NCBI GenBank assembly: GCA_035570275.1
Contig: DATMNI010000245.1
Location: 1 to 6,074, forward strand
Source: DATMNI01 sp035570275
GTDB taxonomy: Bacteria; Acidobacteriota; Terriglobia; Bryobacterales; Bryobacteraceae
DNA length: 6,074 nucleotides
Direction of reading: 5' to 3'
Shown here: positions 1 to 5,669 of the stretch, one piece after another
Layout: every line of letters starts with the position of its first letter
Numbering within the stretch: position 1 is the stretch's first letter
Notes under the pieces: generated by a model
Databases searched by the model: none
Seen by the model: only the letters and a program-made list of their open reading frames with translations
Told to the model about the DNA's origin: nothing
Position numbers and translations under genes: made by a program

Positions 1-120
1 ATCCTGCTGGCCTACCAGAATTACCTTGACGCCCAAACTCGCGGCGGCTCGCACCGCCCCATCCACTTCGGCCTTCGGGGCGTGGTCTCCGCCCATTGCA
101 TCCAACGCAATGGTCAGCAT
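1..120 (-). CDS. plsX: Phosphate acyltransferase PlsX, N-terminal fragment (cut by the window edge)
   Basis: The minus strand from 120 to 1 gives 40 codons beginning MLTIALDAMGGDHAP, the hallmark start of PlsX with its DAMGGD loop (residues 7-12). The family converts acyl-ACP to acyl-phosphate, the donor for PlsY in phosphatidic acid synthesis, and is a peripheral membrane enzyme. The full protein is normally about 330-350 residues, so roughly 300 lie beyond position 1. The gene is third in a yceD-rpmF-plsX order, 12 bp after the rpmF stop. That stop is in the same frame as plsX and blocks any longer start, so the ATG at 118-120 is well fixed. The nearest Shine-Dalgarno-like motif is GGAG at 136-139, about 15 bases upstream, which is far; translation may be coupled to rpmF. 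In many bacteria fabH or other fatty-acid genes follow, but that part is outside the window. Confidence 0.95.
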   Translation of the reverse strand, partial: MLTIALDAMGGDHAPKAEVDGAVRAAASLGVKVILVGQQD

Positions 121-132
121 GTGGGGACGCGT

Positions 133-315
133 TTACTCCGTCACGACTTCGACCACTTCGCGGCCCTTGTACTGTCCGCAGTGCGGGCACACGCGGTGCG
201 GCAATTTCTGTTCGTGACAGTTCGGGCACTCCGACAGTCCCGGCGCCTTCAGCGCATCGTGGGCGCGGCGGGTGCTGGTCCGTTCCTTGGAGTGTCTGCG
301 TTTGGGATTCGGCAT
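133..315 (-). CDS. rpmF: 50S ribosomal protein L32 (bL32), zinc-binding form
   Basis: This 60-residue basic protein begins MPNPKRRHSKERTSTRRAHD, the typical bL32 N-terminus, and carries a complete zinc ribbon: Cys30-x2-Cys33 and Cys43-x2-Cys46. It is therefore the cysteine-containing (C+) form, which is expected to need zinc. bL32 is a late-assembling component of the large ribosomal subunit. The length is normal for the family. The start is supported by GAGG at 323-326, seven bases before the ATG. The gene lies 25 bp after yceD and 12 bp before plsX, so all three are probably cotranscribed. This arrangement is conserved across many phyla. Confidence 0.97.
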   Translation of the reverse strand: MPNPKRRHSKERTSTRRAHDALKAPGLSECPNCHEQKLPHRVCPHCGQYKGREVVEVVTE

Positions 316-340
316 TTCCTTACCTCAACAGATTAACGTT

Positions 341-868
341 TCAGAGTTCCAGATTCCGGAGCGCGGCGCCCCAGCGATCGTCCGTACTAATTACCTTGCA
401 ATCGCACGCGCCTTCGTTCCGGTTCCTGCCGCAGACCGGGCATATACCTTTGCAGTCTTCGCTGCAAACCCGCTGCATGGGCAGGGCCAGCATCACCTGC
501 TCCCGGAGGATGTCCGCCAGTTCCAGGCCTTTGCCTTCATAAAAACCAATCTCCGCTTCGCCTTCGTCGATCTCCACCTCGGCCTCTTCCGCGATGTCGG
601 AGGCAGGCCGGTAATACAAATCGAACTGCGTTTCCAGCGGAAACCGCGCGCGCCCCAGACAGCGGTCGCACAGCGCCGTCATTTCCACGGAGTACTTCCC
701 CTGAATCCGGACTTCGCCGTCCGAATCGTCGAGCAACTCGGCCACGCCGGCCGCCTGCAAAGGGGAACCCTGCTCCAGTTCTTCACCCGCGAAATCGATC
801 TGTCCCGGCTCAAAAGTTTCGTCGAAACGAATCTTTCGCAGCTCCAACTCTTTGACACTAAGGAACAT
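341..868 (-). CDS. yceD: DUF177/YceD family protein (rRNA accumulation protein)
   Basis: From the ATG at 866-868 the product is 175 residues, the usual length for DUF177. It has the family's cysteine pattern: CDRC (Cys67/Cys70) after the first beta region, then near the C-terminus Cys135-x3-Cys139-x3-Cys143-x2-Cys146 and Cys155-x-Cys157, probably metal ligands. An acidic stretch (about residues 91-108) precedes the conserved ELADILREQ helix. E. coli YceD is linked to 23S rRNA accumulation and its gene precedes rpmF; the same order here supports the assignment. The frame stays open to an ATG at 1060, but the added 64 residues have no family character. The shorter start has AGG at 877-879 eight bases upstream and an extended -10 at 903-911 that would put the transcript start inside the longer version. 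The biochemical role in this organism is inferred. Confidence 0.9.
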   Translation of the reverse strand: MFLSVKELELRKIRFDETFEPGQIDFAGEELEQGSPLQAAGVAELLDDSDGEVRIQGKYSVEMTALCDRCLGRARFPLETQFDLYYRPASDIAEEAEVEIDEGEAEIGFYEGKGLELADILREQVMLALPMQRVCSEDCKGICPVCGRNRNEGACDCKVISTDDRWGAALRNLEL

Positions 869-902
869 GAGGTGAACCTGAATAGCTGGGCAGAACCACT
901 CC

Positions 903-911
903 AGTATATCA
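903..911 (-). promoter_or_regulatory. Extended -10 promoter element for yceD-rpmF-plsX
   Basis: Read on the minus strand the bases are TGATATACT, matching the extended -10 consensus TGnTATAAT at all but one defined position. No good -35 lies 16-18 bp upstream, which extended -10 promoters tolerate. A transcript would start near 896, giving a leader of about 28 bases that includes the AGG at 877-879. This is a sequence match only. Confidence 0.5.
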
Positions 912-1010
912 CCGGGGAACGCCGAAAATGCTGGGCCGGTAAAGAGCCTTTTCGCAACAGCCGGGCCTGGTGAAGACCGGTGCTTTTGGGTCCTTTTGCC
1001 CATCTCGCCC

Positions 1011-1030
1011 TCAAGCGAGCGCGCCCTTGA
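1011..1030. promoter_or_regulatory. Imperfect 20-bp palindrome overlapping a -35 element
   Basis: The two 10-base halves, TCAAGCGAGC and GCGCCCTTGA, are complementary at 8 of 10 positions. The right half overlaps the TTGACA at 1027-1032, so a protein bound here could affect transcription of the FAD oxidoreductase gene. Short imperfect palindromes occur by chance in GC-rich DNA. No regulator is encoded nearby. Confidence 0.2.
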
Positions 1031-1056
1031 CAGATCAACCCCCTGACGCGTAACGT
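1027..1056 (+). promoter_or_regulatory. Candidate sigma70-type promoter for the GGHRFF-family FAD gene
   Basis: A perfect TTGACA at 1027-1032 is followed after 18 bases by TAACGT at 1051-1056, a weak -10 that keeps the T1, A2 and T6 positions. Transcription would start near 1063, only about five bases before the GTG at 1068. This implies a nearly leaderless message, or use of the in-frame GTG at 1080. The -35 is convincing and the -10 is not. Confidence 0.4.
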
Positions 1057-1067
1057 TCAAAAAGACT

Positions 1068-2675
1068 GTGCAGAAGCTGGTGGGGAACCCGCCTCAACGA
1101 ATCGCTATCATCGTAGGCGCCGGCCCGGCCGGGCTCACGGCAGCCTTTGAACTGATCACCCGGTCGGAGATTCATCCCATTGTCATTGAAAAGAGCAGCG
1201 CGATGGGCGGCATTTCCCGGACCCATCAGTACAAGGGAAATCGAATCGACCTCGGCGGGCATCGTTTCTTCTCCAAGTCCGACCGGGTCATGAACTGGTG
1301 GCTGGATCGGATGCCGTTGCAGGCGCACGCCGCGGGCCAGCACTCGCTCGGCTACCAGGGGAATCGGCGCCCGCTGGCGACGTCGGGCGAAGGGCCAAAC
1401 CCCGAAGTGGAGGATCGCGTGATGTTGCTGCGGCGGCGCAAATCGCGCATCTACTTCCTCCGCCAGTTTTTTGAATACCCGATTCGTCTCACGGCCGACA
1501 CGCTGCGCAAACTGGGTCCCGTCCGCGCGTTCAAAATTGGGATCAGCTACACCTGGAGCATATTGCATCCGATCCGCCACGCCGCCAATCTGGAACAGTT
1601 CTTCATCAACCGGTTCGGACGCGAACTTTACCTCGCGTTCTTCAAGTCTTACACCGAAAAGGTATGGGGAATTCCTTGCGACCAGATCAGCGCCGAGTGG
1701 GGAGAACAGCGAATCAAGGGTCTCTCGATCGCGAAATCGATTGTGCACTTTCTCAAGCAGGCTGTCCGGAAAAGGACCGATATCTCGCAAAAGGCGACGG
1801 AAACCTCCCTCATCGAGCAGTTCCTTTACCCAAAGTATGGCCCCGGCCAGATGTGGGAAGAGGTCGCCTGTCAAATCCGGCAGCGTGGCGGCGAGATCAT
1901 CACCGGTTTCGAAGCGGTCCGCATGCAAACCTCGGGCGACCGGGTTCGGCAAATCACCGTTCGCAACGTGAATTCAGGGGAGGAACTCACTTTCGAAGGC
2001 GAATATTTTTTTTCGACGATGCCCGTAAAAGAGCTGATAGCCTGTCTGGATCCGCCGGCGCCCGCAAATGTTCGGGAGGTCAGCGACGGGTTGCTCTACC
2101 GGGACTTCGTCACGGTCGGGCTCCTGCTCAAACAGCTCAAGGTAGTAGACCGCGCTGCTGGTGGACGGCGGCTCCTCCGGGACAATTGGATCTATATTCA
2201 GGAGCCCGACGTACACGCCGGCCGCCTGCAGATATTTAACAACTGGAGCCCCTACCTGGTGAAAGATCCGGAAACGGTTTGGTTGGGAGTCGAGTATTTC
2301 TGCAACGAGAACGACCGGATCTGGAACCTGCCCGATACCGCGATGATCGATTTGGCCGCGGCCGAACTCGACCGCATCGGAGTCATCGACAAGGCTGAAG
2401 TGCTGGATGCGACCGTCTTGCGGATGCCCAAGACTTATCCGGCCTATTTCGGATCCTACGCCCGGTTTGGCGAAATTCGAACGTTTGTAGACCGCTTCAC
2501 GAACCTCATGCTGATCGGCCGCAACGGCATGCACAAGTACAACAACCAGGACCACTCCATGCTGACCGCGATGATTGCCGTGGACAACATTATTAACGGA
2601 ATCACCGATAAATCAAACCTCTGGGAGGTCAACACGGAAATGGAGTACCACGAAAGCAGCAAAGCGCCACATTAG
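1068..2675 (+). CDS. FAD/NAD(P)-dependent oxidoreductase, GGHRFF-type amine-oxidase fold
   Basis: The product is 535 residues from a GTG start. A Rossmann dinucleotide motif GAGPAG lies at residues 17-22, with Glu41 closing the second beta strand to hold the FAD ribose, then MGGISRT (46-52) and the diagnostic GGHRFFSKSDRV (from 63). Conserved blocks KSRIYFLRQFFEYPI, YTEKVWGIPCDQI and YGPGQMWEE follow. The C-terminal FAD-contact segment IGRNGMHKYNNQDHSM begins near residue 483. Length and motifs fit a family annotated as FAD-dependent oxidoreductase, protoporphyrinogen-oxidase-like or UDP-galactopyranose-mutase-like, common in polysaccharide loci; the substrate is not established. No signal peptide or membrane segment is obvious. 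A TGA at 1044 limits the N-terminus; GTG at 1068 or 1080 are the candidates and neither has a good ribosome binding site. Immediate neighbours give no functional hint. Confidence 0.85.
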   Translation: MQKLVGNPPQRIAIIVGAGPAGLTAAFELITRSEIHPIVIEKSSAMGGISRTHQYKGNRIDLGGHRFFSKSDRVMNWWLDRMPLQAHAAGQHSLGYQGNRRPLATSGEGPNPEVEDRVMLLRRRKSRIYFLRQFFEYPIRLTADTLRKLGPVRAFKIGISYTWSILHPIRHAANLEQFFINRFGRELYLAFFKSYTEKVWGIPCDQISAEWGEQRIKGLSIAKSIVHFLKQAVRKRTDISQKATETSLIEQFLYPKYGPGQMWEEVACQIRQRGGEIITGFEAVRMQTSGDRVRQITVRNVNSGEELTFEGEYFFSTMPVKELIACLDPPAPANVREVSDGLLYRDFVTVGLLLKQLKVVDRAAGGRRLLRDNWIYIQEPDVHAGRLQIFNNWSPYLVKDPETVWLGVEYFCNENDRIWNLPDTAMIDLAAAELDRIGVIDKAEVLDATVLRMPKTYPAYFGSYARFGEIRTFVDRFTNLMLIGRNGMHKYNNQDHSMLTAMIAVDNIINGITDKSNLWEVNTEMEYHESSKAPH

Positions 2676-2751
2676 GAGTCAAACAATAAACTGGACAATC
2701 TACGTTTAGCGTAAGGGGAATTGGCTTGGAGCGTGGGATTCAAAAAGGCAA

Positions 2752-2781
2752 GATTTCACGCAAAGCCGCGAAGGCGCAAAG
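2752..2781 (+). repeat. CGCAAAG-type inverted repeat, left copy
   Basis: This 30-bp stretch is built from CGCAAAG/CGCGAAG units. It matches the reverse complement of 3060-3089 at 28 of 30 positions, the exceptions being at the fourth base and near the middle. It also encodes the last residues (LRLRGFA and stop) of the decayed minus-strand gene between the copies. I recall repeats of this kind as dispersed in several phyla, often near GxxExxxR-family and four-helix-bundle genes; that is memory, not a search result. No clear target-site duplication is seen. Confidence 0.8.
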
Positions 2782-3027
2782 AAGACTGCTCGGCGAGTCC
2801 GTTAGCGACGCGTGTGATGCCGTCCTTGATCGGGCCACTTGGAAGTTTATCAGTAAGCCCAAAGGCTTGCTGGCTGGCCGCAGATGGGCGGCCTGCCCGA
2901 AATCCCACTTCAATGTGGACGGCGTGATACACCAGGGGAACCAGGTGCTGACGCATCGCGAGCAGCCTGCCGGTGTTCCAGTTCGTATGGCAGGACCAAT
3001 TCATAGACCGCCTCCAGCAGGCCCCAT
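2756..3027 (-). pseudogene. Decayed GxxExxxR-family (PD-(D/E)XK nuclease-like) gene
   Basis: Four family segments can be read in order on the minus strand but in three different frames: GLLEAVYELVLPYELEHR; then RQHLVPLVYHAVHIEVGFRA; then KPLGLLINFQVA; then IKDGITRVANGLAE, ending LRLRGFA-stop at 2756. An intact member should run through these blocks in one frame, start about 20 residues before GLLE, and have about 30 residues between GFRA and the GLLINF block. That missing part normally holds the (V/I)ELK catalytic motif of the PD-(D/E)XK fold. Only about 25 bases remain there (2869-2893), so the catalytic centre is gone. At least three frame changes plus an internal and an N-terminal deletion make function as a protein very unlikely. 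The gene fills the space between the two CGCAAAG repeats. The family's function is unknown to me. The assignment rests on remembered family consensus, so a protein search would be the test. Confidence 0.75.
2876..2893. repeat. Small hairpin at the deletion scar of the pseudogene
   Basis: GGCCGC (2876-2881) and GCGGCC (2888-2893) form a perfect 6-bp inverted repeat with a six-base loop. It occupies the point where the GFRA and GLLINF blocks have been joined and the catalytic segment is missing. Short palindromes can prompt slippage deletions, but the match could also be chance. Confidence 0.4.
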
Positions 3028-3028
3028 T

Positions 3029-3048
3029 ATCCCTCTTAATCCCTCTTC
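3029..3048 (-). repeat. Tandem 10-bp repeat just upstream of the pseudogene
   Basis: Two adjacent 10-mers, ATCCCTCTTA (3029-3038) and ATCCCTCTTC (3039-3048), differ only in the last base. On the minus strand this is a doubled AAGAGGGAT directly before the ATG at 3025-3027. The purine-rich AGAGGGA could have served as a ribosome binding site for the now broken gene. Confidence 0.55.
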
Positions 3049-3089
3049 CTTTGCGGCTACTTTGCGGCTTCGCGGCTTTGCGTGAGATC
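3049..3089 (-). repeat. CGCAAAG-type inverted repeat, right copy with an extra unit
   Basis: Positions 3060-3089 are the inverted partner of 2752-2781 (28 of 30 matching). A further partial unit (CTTTGCGGCT, 3049-3058) extends it toward the pseudogene, so this copy is a short degenerate tandem array of CTTTGCGG units. Together the two copies enclose about 280 bp and could fold into a long stem if transcribed. They look like ends of a repeat-bounded unit, but no transposase is present. Confidence 0.75.
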
Positions 3090-3195
3090 CCGATTTTCTT
3101 CTGCGCCTGGATCAAATGTCCGGCTTATTATTTGGCTTTCCCTTAGACTGACGTTCCGGATGGACGAACCCTTGCGGGCTGGCTCGCTGCGCATC

Positions 3196-3226
3196 GGGGC
3201 AGGCGGATTGCCAATCCGCCTGCCCC
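3196..3226. repeat. Perfect 15+1+15 palindrome (REP-like or bidirectional terminator)
   Basis: The arm GGGGCAGGCGGATTG (3196-3210), a central C, and its exact complement (3212-3226) form a very stable GC-rich hairpin; in RNA about 12-13 bp with a 5-7 base loop. It lies 41 bp past the 3' end of the aldo/keto reductase gene (minus strand) and in the same gap as the 3' end of the FAD gene (plus strand), so it could end both transcripts. No T-tract follows on either side, which argues against a classical intrinsic terminator. The partial match CCTGCCCCAC at 3245-3254 shares the arm sequence and hints at a REP-like dispersed palindrome. Confidence 0.7.
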
Positions 3227-3266
3227 AGAGGGTGCCCCTAACAACCTGCCCCACAAAGACGGCGGC

Positions 3267-4208
3267 CTAAGCGCCCGCGATCTCCGCAACCTCTTCCGGC
3301 GAGAGGCGGAATTCCATCGCTCCAGTCACCCCGGCCGCTTGTTCGGCCGACCGCATACCCACGATGGCGGCCGTCACTGCCGGATGCCGCAAGGTCCATG
3401 CGATCGCCACCTCGCCGGCTGAACGGCCGTGACGCGCACCGATCGTCTTCATCAGTTCCGCCAAGGCTAGATTTCGGGTGAGTTGGGGTTCCTGGAAGGC
3501 CGGTGCGCGCCGCCGGAAATCGTCTTGCGGCATGTTGGCCACGCGTTCCCTGGTCATCTTTCCGGTCAACAGGCCCGACTTCATGGGCGAATACACAATC
3601 GCCCCGATGTTGTGCTCCAGGCAATAGGGCAGCAGCGACGCTTCCGCCTCGGGTGAAATCGCCGAGTACGGCGGCTGCAGGGAGGTGACCGGGGCGATCT
3701 GGCGGCAGCGTTCCAGTTGCTGCACATTGAAATTGGAGACTCCGATCCAACGCACTTTGCCTTCTTCCCGCAGCCTGGCCAGGGTTTCCCAGCCTTCCTC
3801 GACGTCTTCATCGGGCTCCGGCCAGTGGATCTGGTAGAGGTCGATGACGTCCACCTGCAGCCGGCGCAGGCTGTTCTCGCATTCCTGCCGTACGGAATCG
3901 CGCTTGAGCACCTTCTGAATCTCGCGCTTCTCGTTCCAGGCGCGCGCGCACTTGGTGAACACGTACGGTTTCTGTTGCCGGCCTTCCAGCGCGCGGGCCA
4001 CCACTTCTTCTGAATGGCCCAAGCCGTAGACGGCGGCGGTGTCAATCCAATTCACGCCATGATCCAGCGCGGCGTGGATGGCTTCAATCGACTGATCGTC
4101 ATCCTGCGGACCCCAGGCAAAAGCCCATCCGCTGCCTCCCATGGCCCACGCCCCGACGCCCACGGGCGTCAACTCCAAATCGCTATTACCGAGCCGCTTC
4201 TTCTGCAT
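3267..4208 (-). CDS. Aldo/keto reductase (YhdN/IolS-like)
   Basis: The 313-residue product covers a complete (beta/alpha)8 aldo/keto reductase. The catalytic tetrad is intact: Asp56 (in WIDTAAVYG), Tyr61, Lys86 (in FTK) and His128 (in YQIHWPEP). Substrate and cofactor loop motifs follow: GVSNF (156-160), QPPYS (178-182) and YSPMKSGLLTGK. The late segment AIVGMRSAEQ matches the region that binds the NADPH 2'-phosphate in this superfamily, so NADPH-dependent cytoplasmic carbonyl reduction is expected. Overall pattern and the HWP motif resemble Bacillus YhdN/IolS (AKR11); the substrate cannot be told. The ATG at 4206-4208 gives the standard MQKKRLGNSDLEL start, though the site before it (purines at 4209-4214 on the minus strand) is weak. 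The gene diverges from the FAD oxidoreductase at 4229 with 20 bp between starts, suggesting shared control. Confidence 0.92.
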   Translation of the reverse strand: MQKKRLGNSDLELTPVGVGAWAMGGSGWAFAWGPQDDDQSIEAIHAALDHGVNWIDTAAVYGLGHSEEVVARALEGRQQKPYVFTKCARAWNEKREIQKVLKRDSVRQECENSLRRLQVDVIDLYQIHWPEPDEDVEEGWETLARLREEGKVRWIGVSNFNVQQLERCRQIAPVTSLQPPYSAISPEAEASLLPYCLEHNIGAIVYSPMKSGLLTGKMTRERVANMPQDDFRRRAPAFQEPQLTRNLALAELMKTIGARHGRSAGEVAIAWTLRHPAVTAAIVGMRSAEQAAGVTGAMEFRLSPEEVAEIAGA

Positions 4209-4228
4209 CTCTTCTACAATAACTGAGG
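4209..4228. promoter_or_regulatory. 20-bp divergent start region with overlapping -10-like hexamers
   Basis: Only 20 bp separate the start codons of the divergent reductase and FAD genes. TACAAT at 4215-4220 (plus strand) matches TATAAT at five positions. On the minus strand TATTGT (4221-4216) has a TTGGCC 18 bases upstream (4245-4240) as a possible -35. Both would start transcripts close to the start codons, so the messages would be nearly leaderless. The alternative is that both promoters lie inside the opposite coding regions. Confidence 0.3.
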
Positions 4229-5629
4229 TTGTCTGCAGCGGCCAAAACCCGCGCGGTGGTGATCGGCTCCGGGCCCAACGGTCTGACCGCGGCTATTATG
4301 CTGGCGCGCGGCGGTTGCCAGGTTACGGTCTATGAAGGCGCGGCGCAGATTGGCGGCGGGGCGCGCTCCGCCGAACTGACGTTGCCCGGCTTCGTGCACG
4401 ACGTCTGTTCGGCAGTGCACCCGATGTCGCTCTCGTCGCCGGCCTTCGAAGACTTTCCGCTGGCCGCGCACGGGCTCGAATGGATTCACCCCGACGTGCC
4501 GCTAGCGCACCCGCTGGATGATGGCACCGCGGCCGTGCTGCAGCGGTCGGTGGATGCCACAGCGCGCGGTCTGGGCAGCGATGGCGATGCCTGGCGGCGG
4601 CTCATGGAACCTCTGGCCGAGGCTTGGCCCCGCCTGCGCCACGATGTGCTGGCGCCGCTGCATTTTCCGCGCCATCCCCTGTTGATGGCGAAATTCGGCT
4701 TGCAGGCCATTGGTTCGGCCAGCGGCCTGGTGGAATCGCGATTCCGCAACGCGCGCGCCCGTGCGCTCTTCGCCGGAATTGCCGCGCACGGCAGTCTGCC
4801 TCTGGAAGCGCGTCCCACGGCCGCTATTGGCCTCAGTCTGGGAGTGGCCGCACACGCCGTGGGCTGGCCCTTCCCGCGCGGAGGGGCGCAGCGAATCAGC
4901 GACGCGCTGGCCGGGTACCTGCGCTCGTTGGGCGGCGAGATCGTCACCGGTTCGCCATTGACGGCGTTGCCCGAGGCCCCCATCGTGTTGTCCGACATCA
5001 CGCCGCGGCAGTTTCTCTCCCTGGCCGGCGGGCGCCTGACCGAACCGTTCCGCGGCGCGCTGGCCCGCTACCGGTATGGTCCCGGCGCGTTCAAAATGGA
5101 TTGGGCGCTCGATGGCCCCATTCCCTGGACCGCCAAAGAGTGCGCCCGCGCCGGCACGGTTCACGTGGGCGGAACGTTCGAAGAGATCGCCGCATACGAG
5201 CGCAGCCACAGCGGCCGGCCCTTCGTGTTGCTGGTGCAGCCCACGCTGTTCGACGCCACCCGCGCGCCGGCAGGCAAGCATACGGCGTGGGGGTACTGCC
5301 ACGTCCCCAATGCCTCAAGCGTGGATATGGCCGATGCCATCGAAGCCCAAATCGAGCGCTTCGCCCCGGGCTTCCGCGCGCGCATTCTGGCCCGCAGTGT
5401 GCTTCCGCCCGCGGCGCTGGAGCGCCTCAACCCCAACCTGGTGGGCGGCGACTTCAACGGCGGCTCCATCGATCTCGGCCAGTTCTTTCTGCGCCCCACC
5501 GGGCGCCTCTACGGCACGCCGCTTGAGGGTGTCTACCTTTGTTCGTCCTCTACGCCGCCCGGCGGGGGCGTCCACGGAATGTGCGGGTATCACGCGGCGC
5601 GCCGGGCGTTGGCCCGAATGCGGAGTTAG
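4229..5629 (+). CDS. Phytoene-desaturase-like FAD-dependent oxidoreductase
   Basis: The 466-residue product opens with a Rossmann motif GSGPNG (residues 13-18), Glu36 ending strand beta-2 and GGGARS (42-47), then the GFVHDVCSAVHP segment typical of COG1233 (phytoene dehydrogenase-like, PYROXD2-like) proteins. The C-terminal block GVYLCSSSTPPGGGVHGMCGYHAARRAL is the family's second FAD-binding site. A role as a flavin-dependent desaturase or oxidase is implied; the substrate is unknown, and no carotenoid genes are nearby. It is somewhat shorter than many relatives (often above 500). A TAA at 4220-4222 limits the start. TTG at 4229 is the best choice; the next options, GTG at 4256 and 4259, fall at the edge of the first beta strand. 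A GAGG at 4225-4228 directly abuts the TTG, too close for a normal Shine-Dalgarno, so the start may be leaderless or misjudged. Confidence 0.87.
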   Translation: MSAAAKTRAVVIGSGPNGLTAAIMLARGGCQVTVYEGAAQIGGGARSAELTLPGFVHDVCSAVHPMSLSSPAFEDFPLAAHGLEWIHPDVPLAHPLDDGTAAVLQRSVDATARGLGSDGDAWRRLMEPLAEAWPRLRHDVLAPLHFPRHPLLMAKFGLQAIGSASGLVESRFRNARARALFAGIAAHGSLPLEARPTAAIGLSLGVAAHAVGWPFPRGGAQRISDALAGYLRSLGGEIVTGSPLTALPEAPIVLSDITPRQFLSLAGGRLTEPFRGALARYRYGPGAFKMDWALDGPIPWTAKECARAGTVHVGGTFEEIAAYERSHSGRPFVLLVQPTLFDATRAPAGKHTAWGYCHVPNASSVDMADAIEAQIERFAPGFRARILARSVLPPAALERLNPNLVGGDFNGGSIDLGQFFLRPTGRLYGTPLEGVYLCSSSTPPGGGVHGMCGYHAARRALARMRS

Positions 5630-5669
5630 AATCGTCCTGACTGTTTTCGTTGACCTGTTCCAGAATTGT

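Noticed and set aside
272..973. 233-residue plus-strand open frame
   Set aside because: It lies antisense to yceD, which has clear family cysteine motifs. The frame is open because of GC bias and its product has no recognisable domain.
1035..1952. 305-residue minus-strand open frame
   Set aside because: It is fully antisense to the FAD oxidoreductase, whose motifs run through the whole opposite strand. Its composition is that of a reversed GC-rich gene.
2726..3085. 119-residue plus-strand open frame in the gap
   Set aside because: It reads through both CGCAAAG repeats and antisense to the pseudogene blocks. The recognisable protein similarity is on the other strand.
2752..3089. Insertion sequence or CRISPR array
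   Set aside because: There is no transposase and no clear target-site duplication, and the repeats are inverted rather than regularly spaced direct repeats with unique spacers.
2756..3115. 119-residue minus-strand open frame as an intact gene
   Set aside because: It contains two of the four family blocks (RQHLVPLVYHAV and IKDGITRVANGL) while the other two lie in other frames, and its first 30 residues are translated repeat. It is a broken gene rather than a small novel protein.
4502..5302. 266-residue minus-strand open frame
   Set aside because: It is antisense to the phytoene-desaturase-like gene and has no family features; other frames over the same gene are rejected likewise.
3267..5629. 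The reductase and FAD oxidoreductase as a biosynthetic gene cluster
   Set aside because: Apart from divergent orientation nothing links them: no synthase, transporter or regulator is present and both families are widespread as isolated genes.
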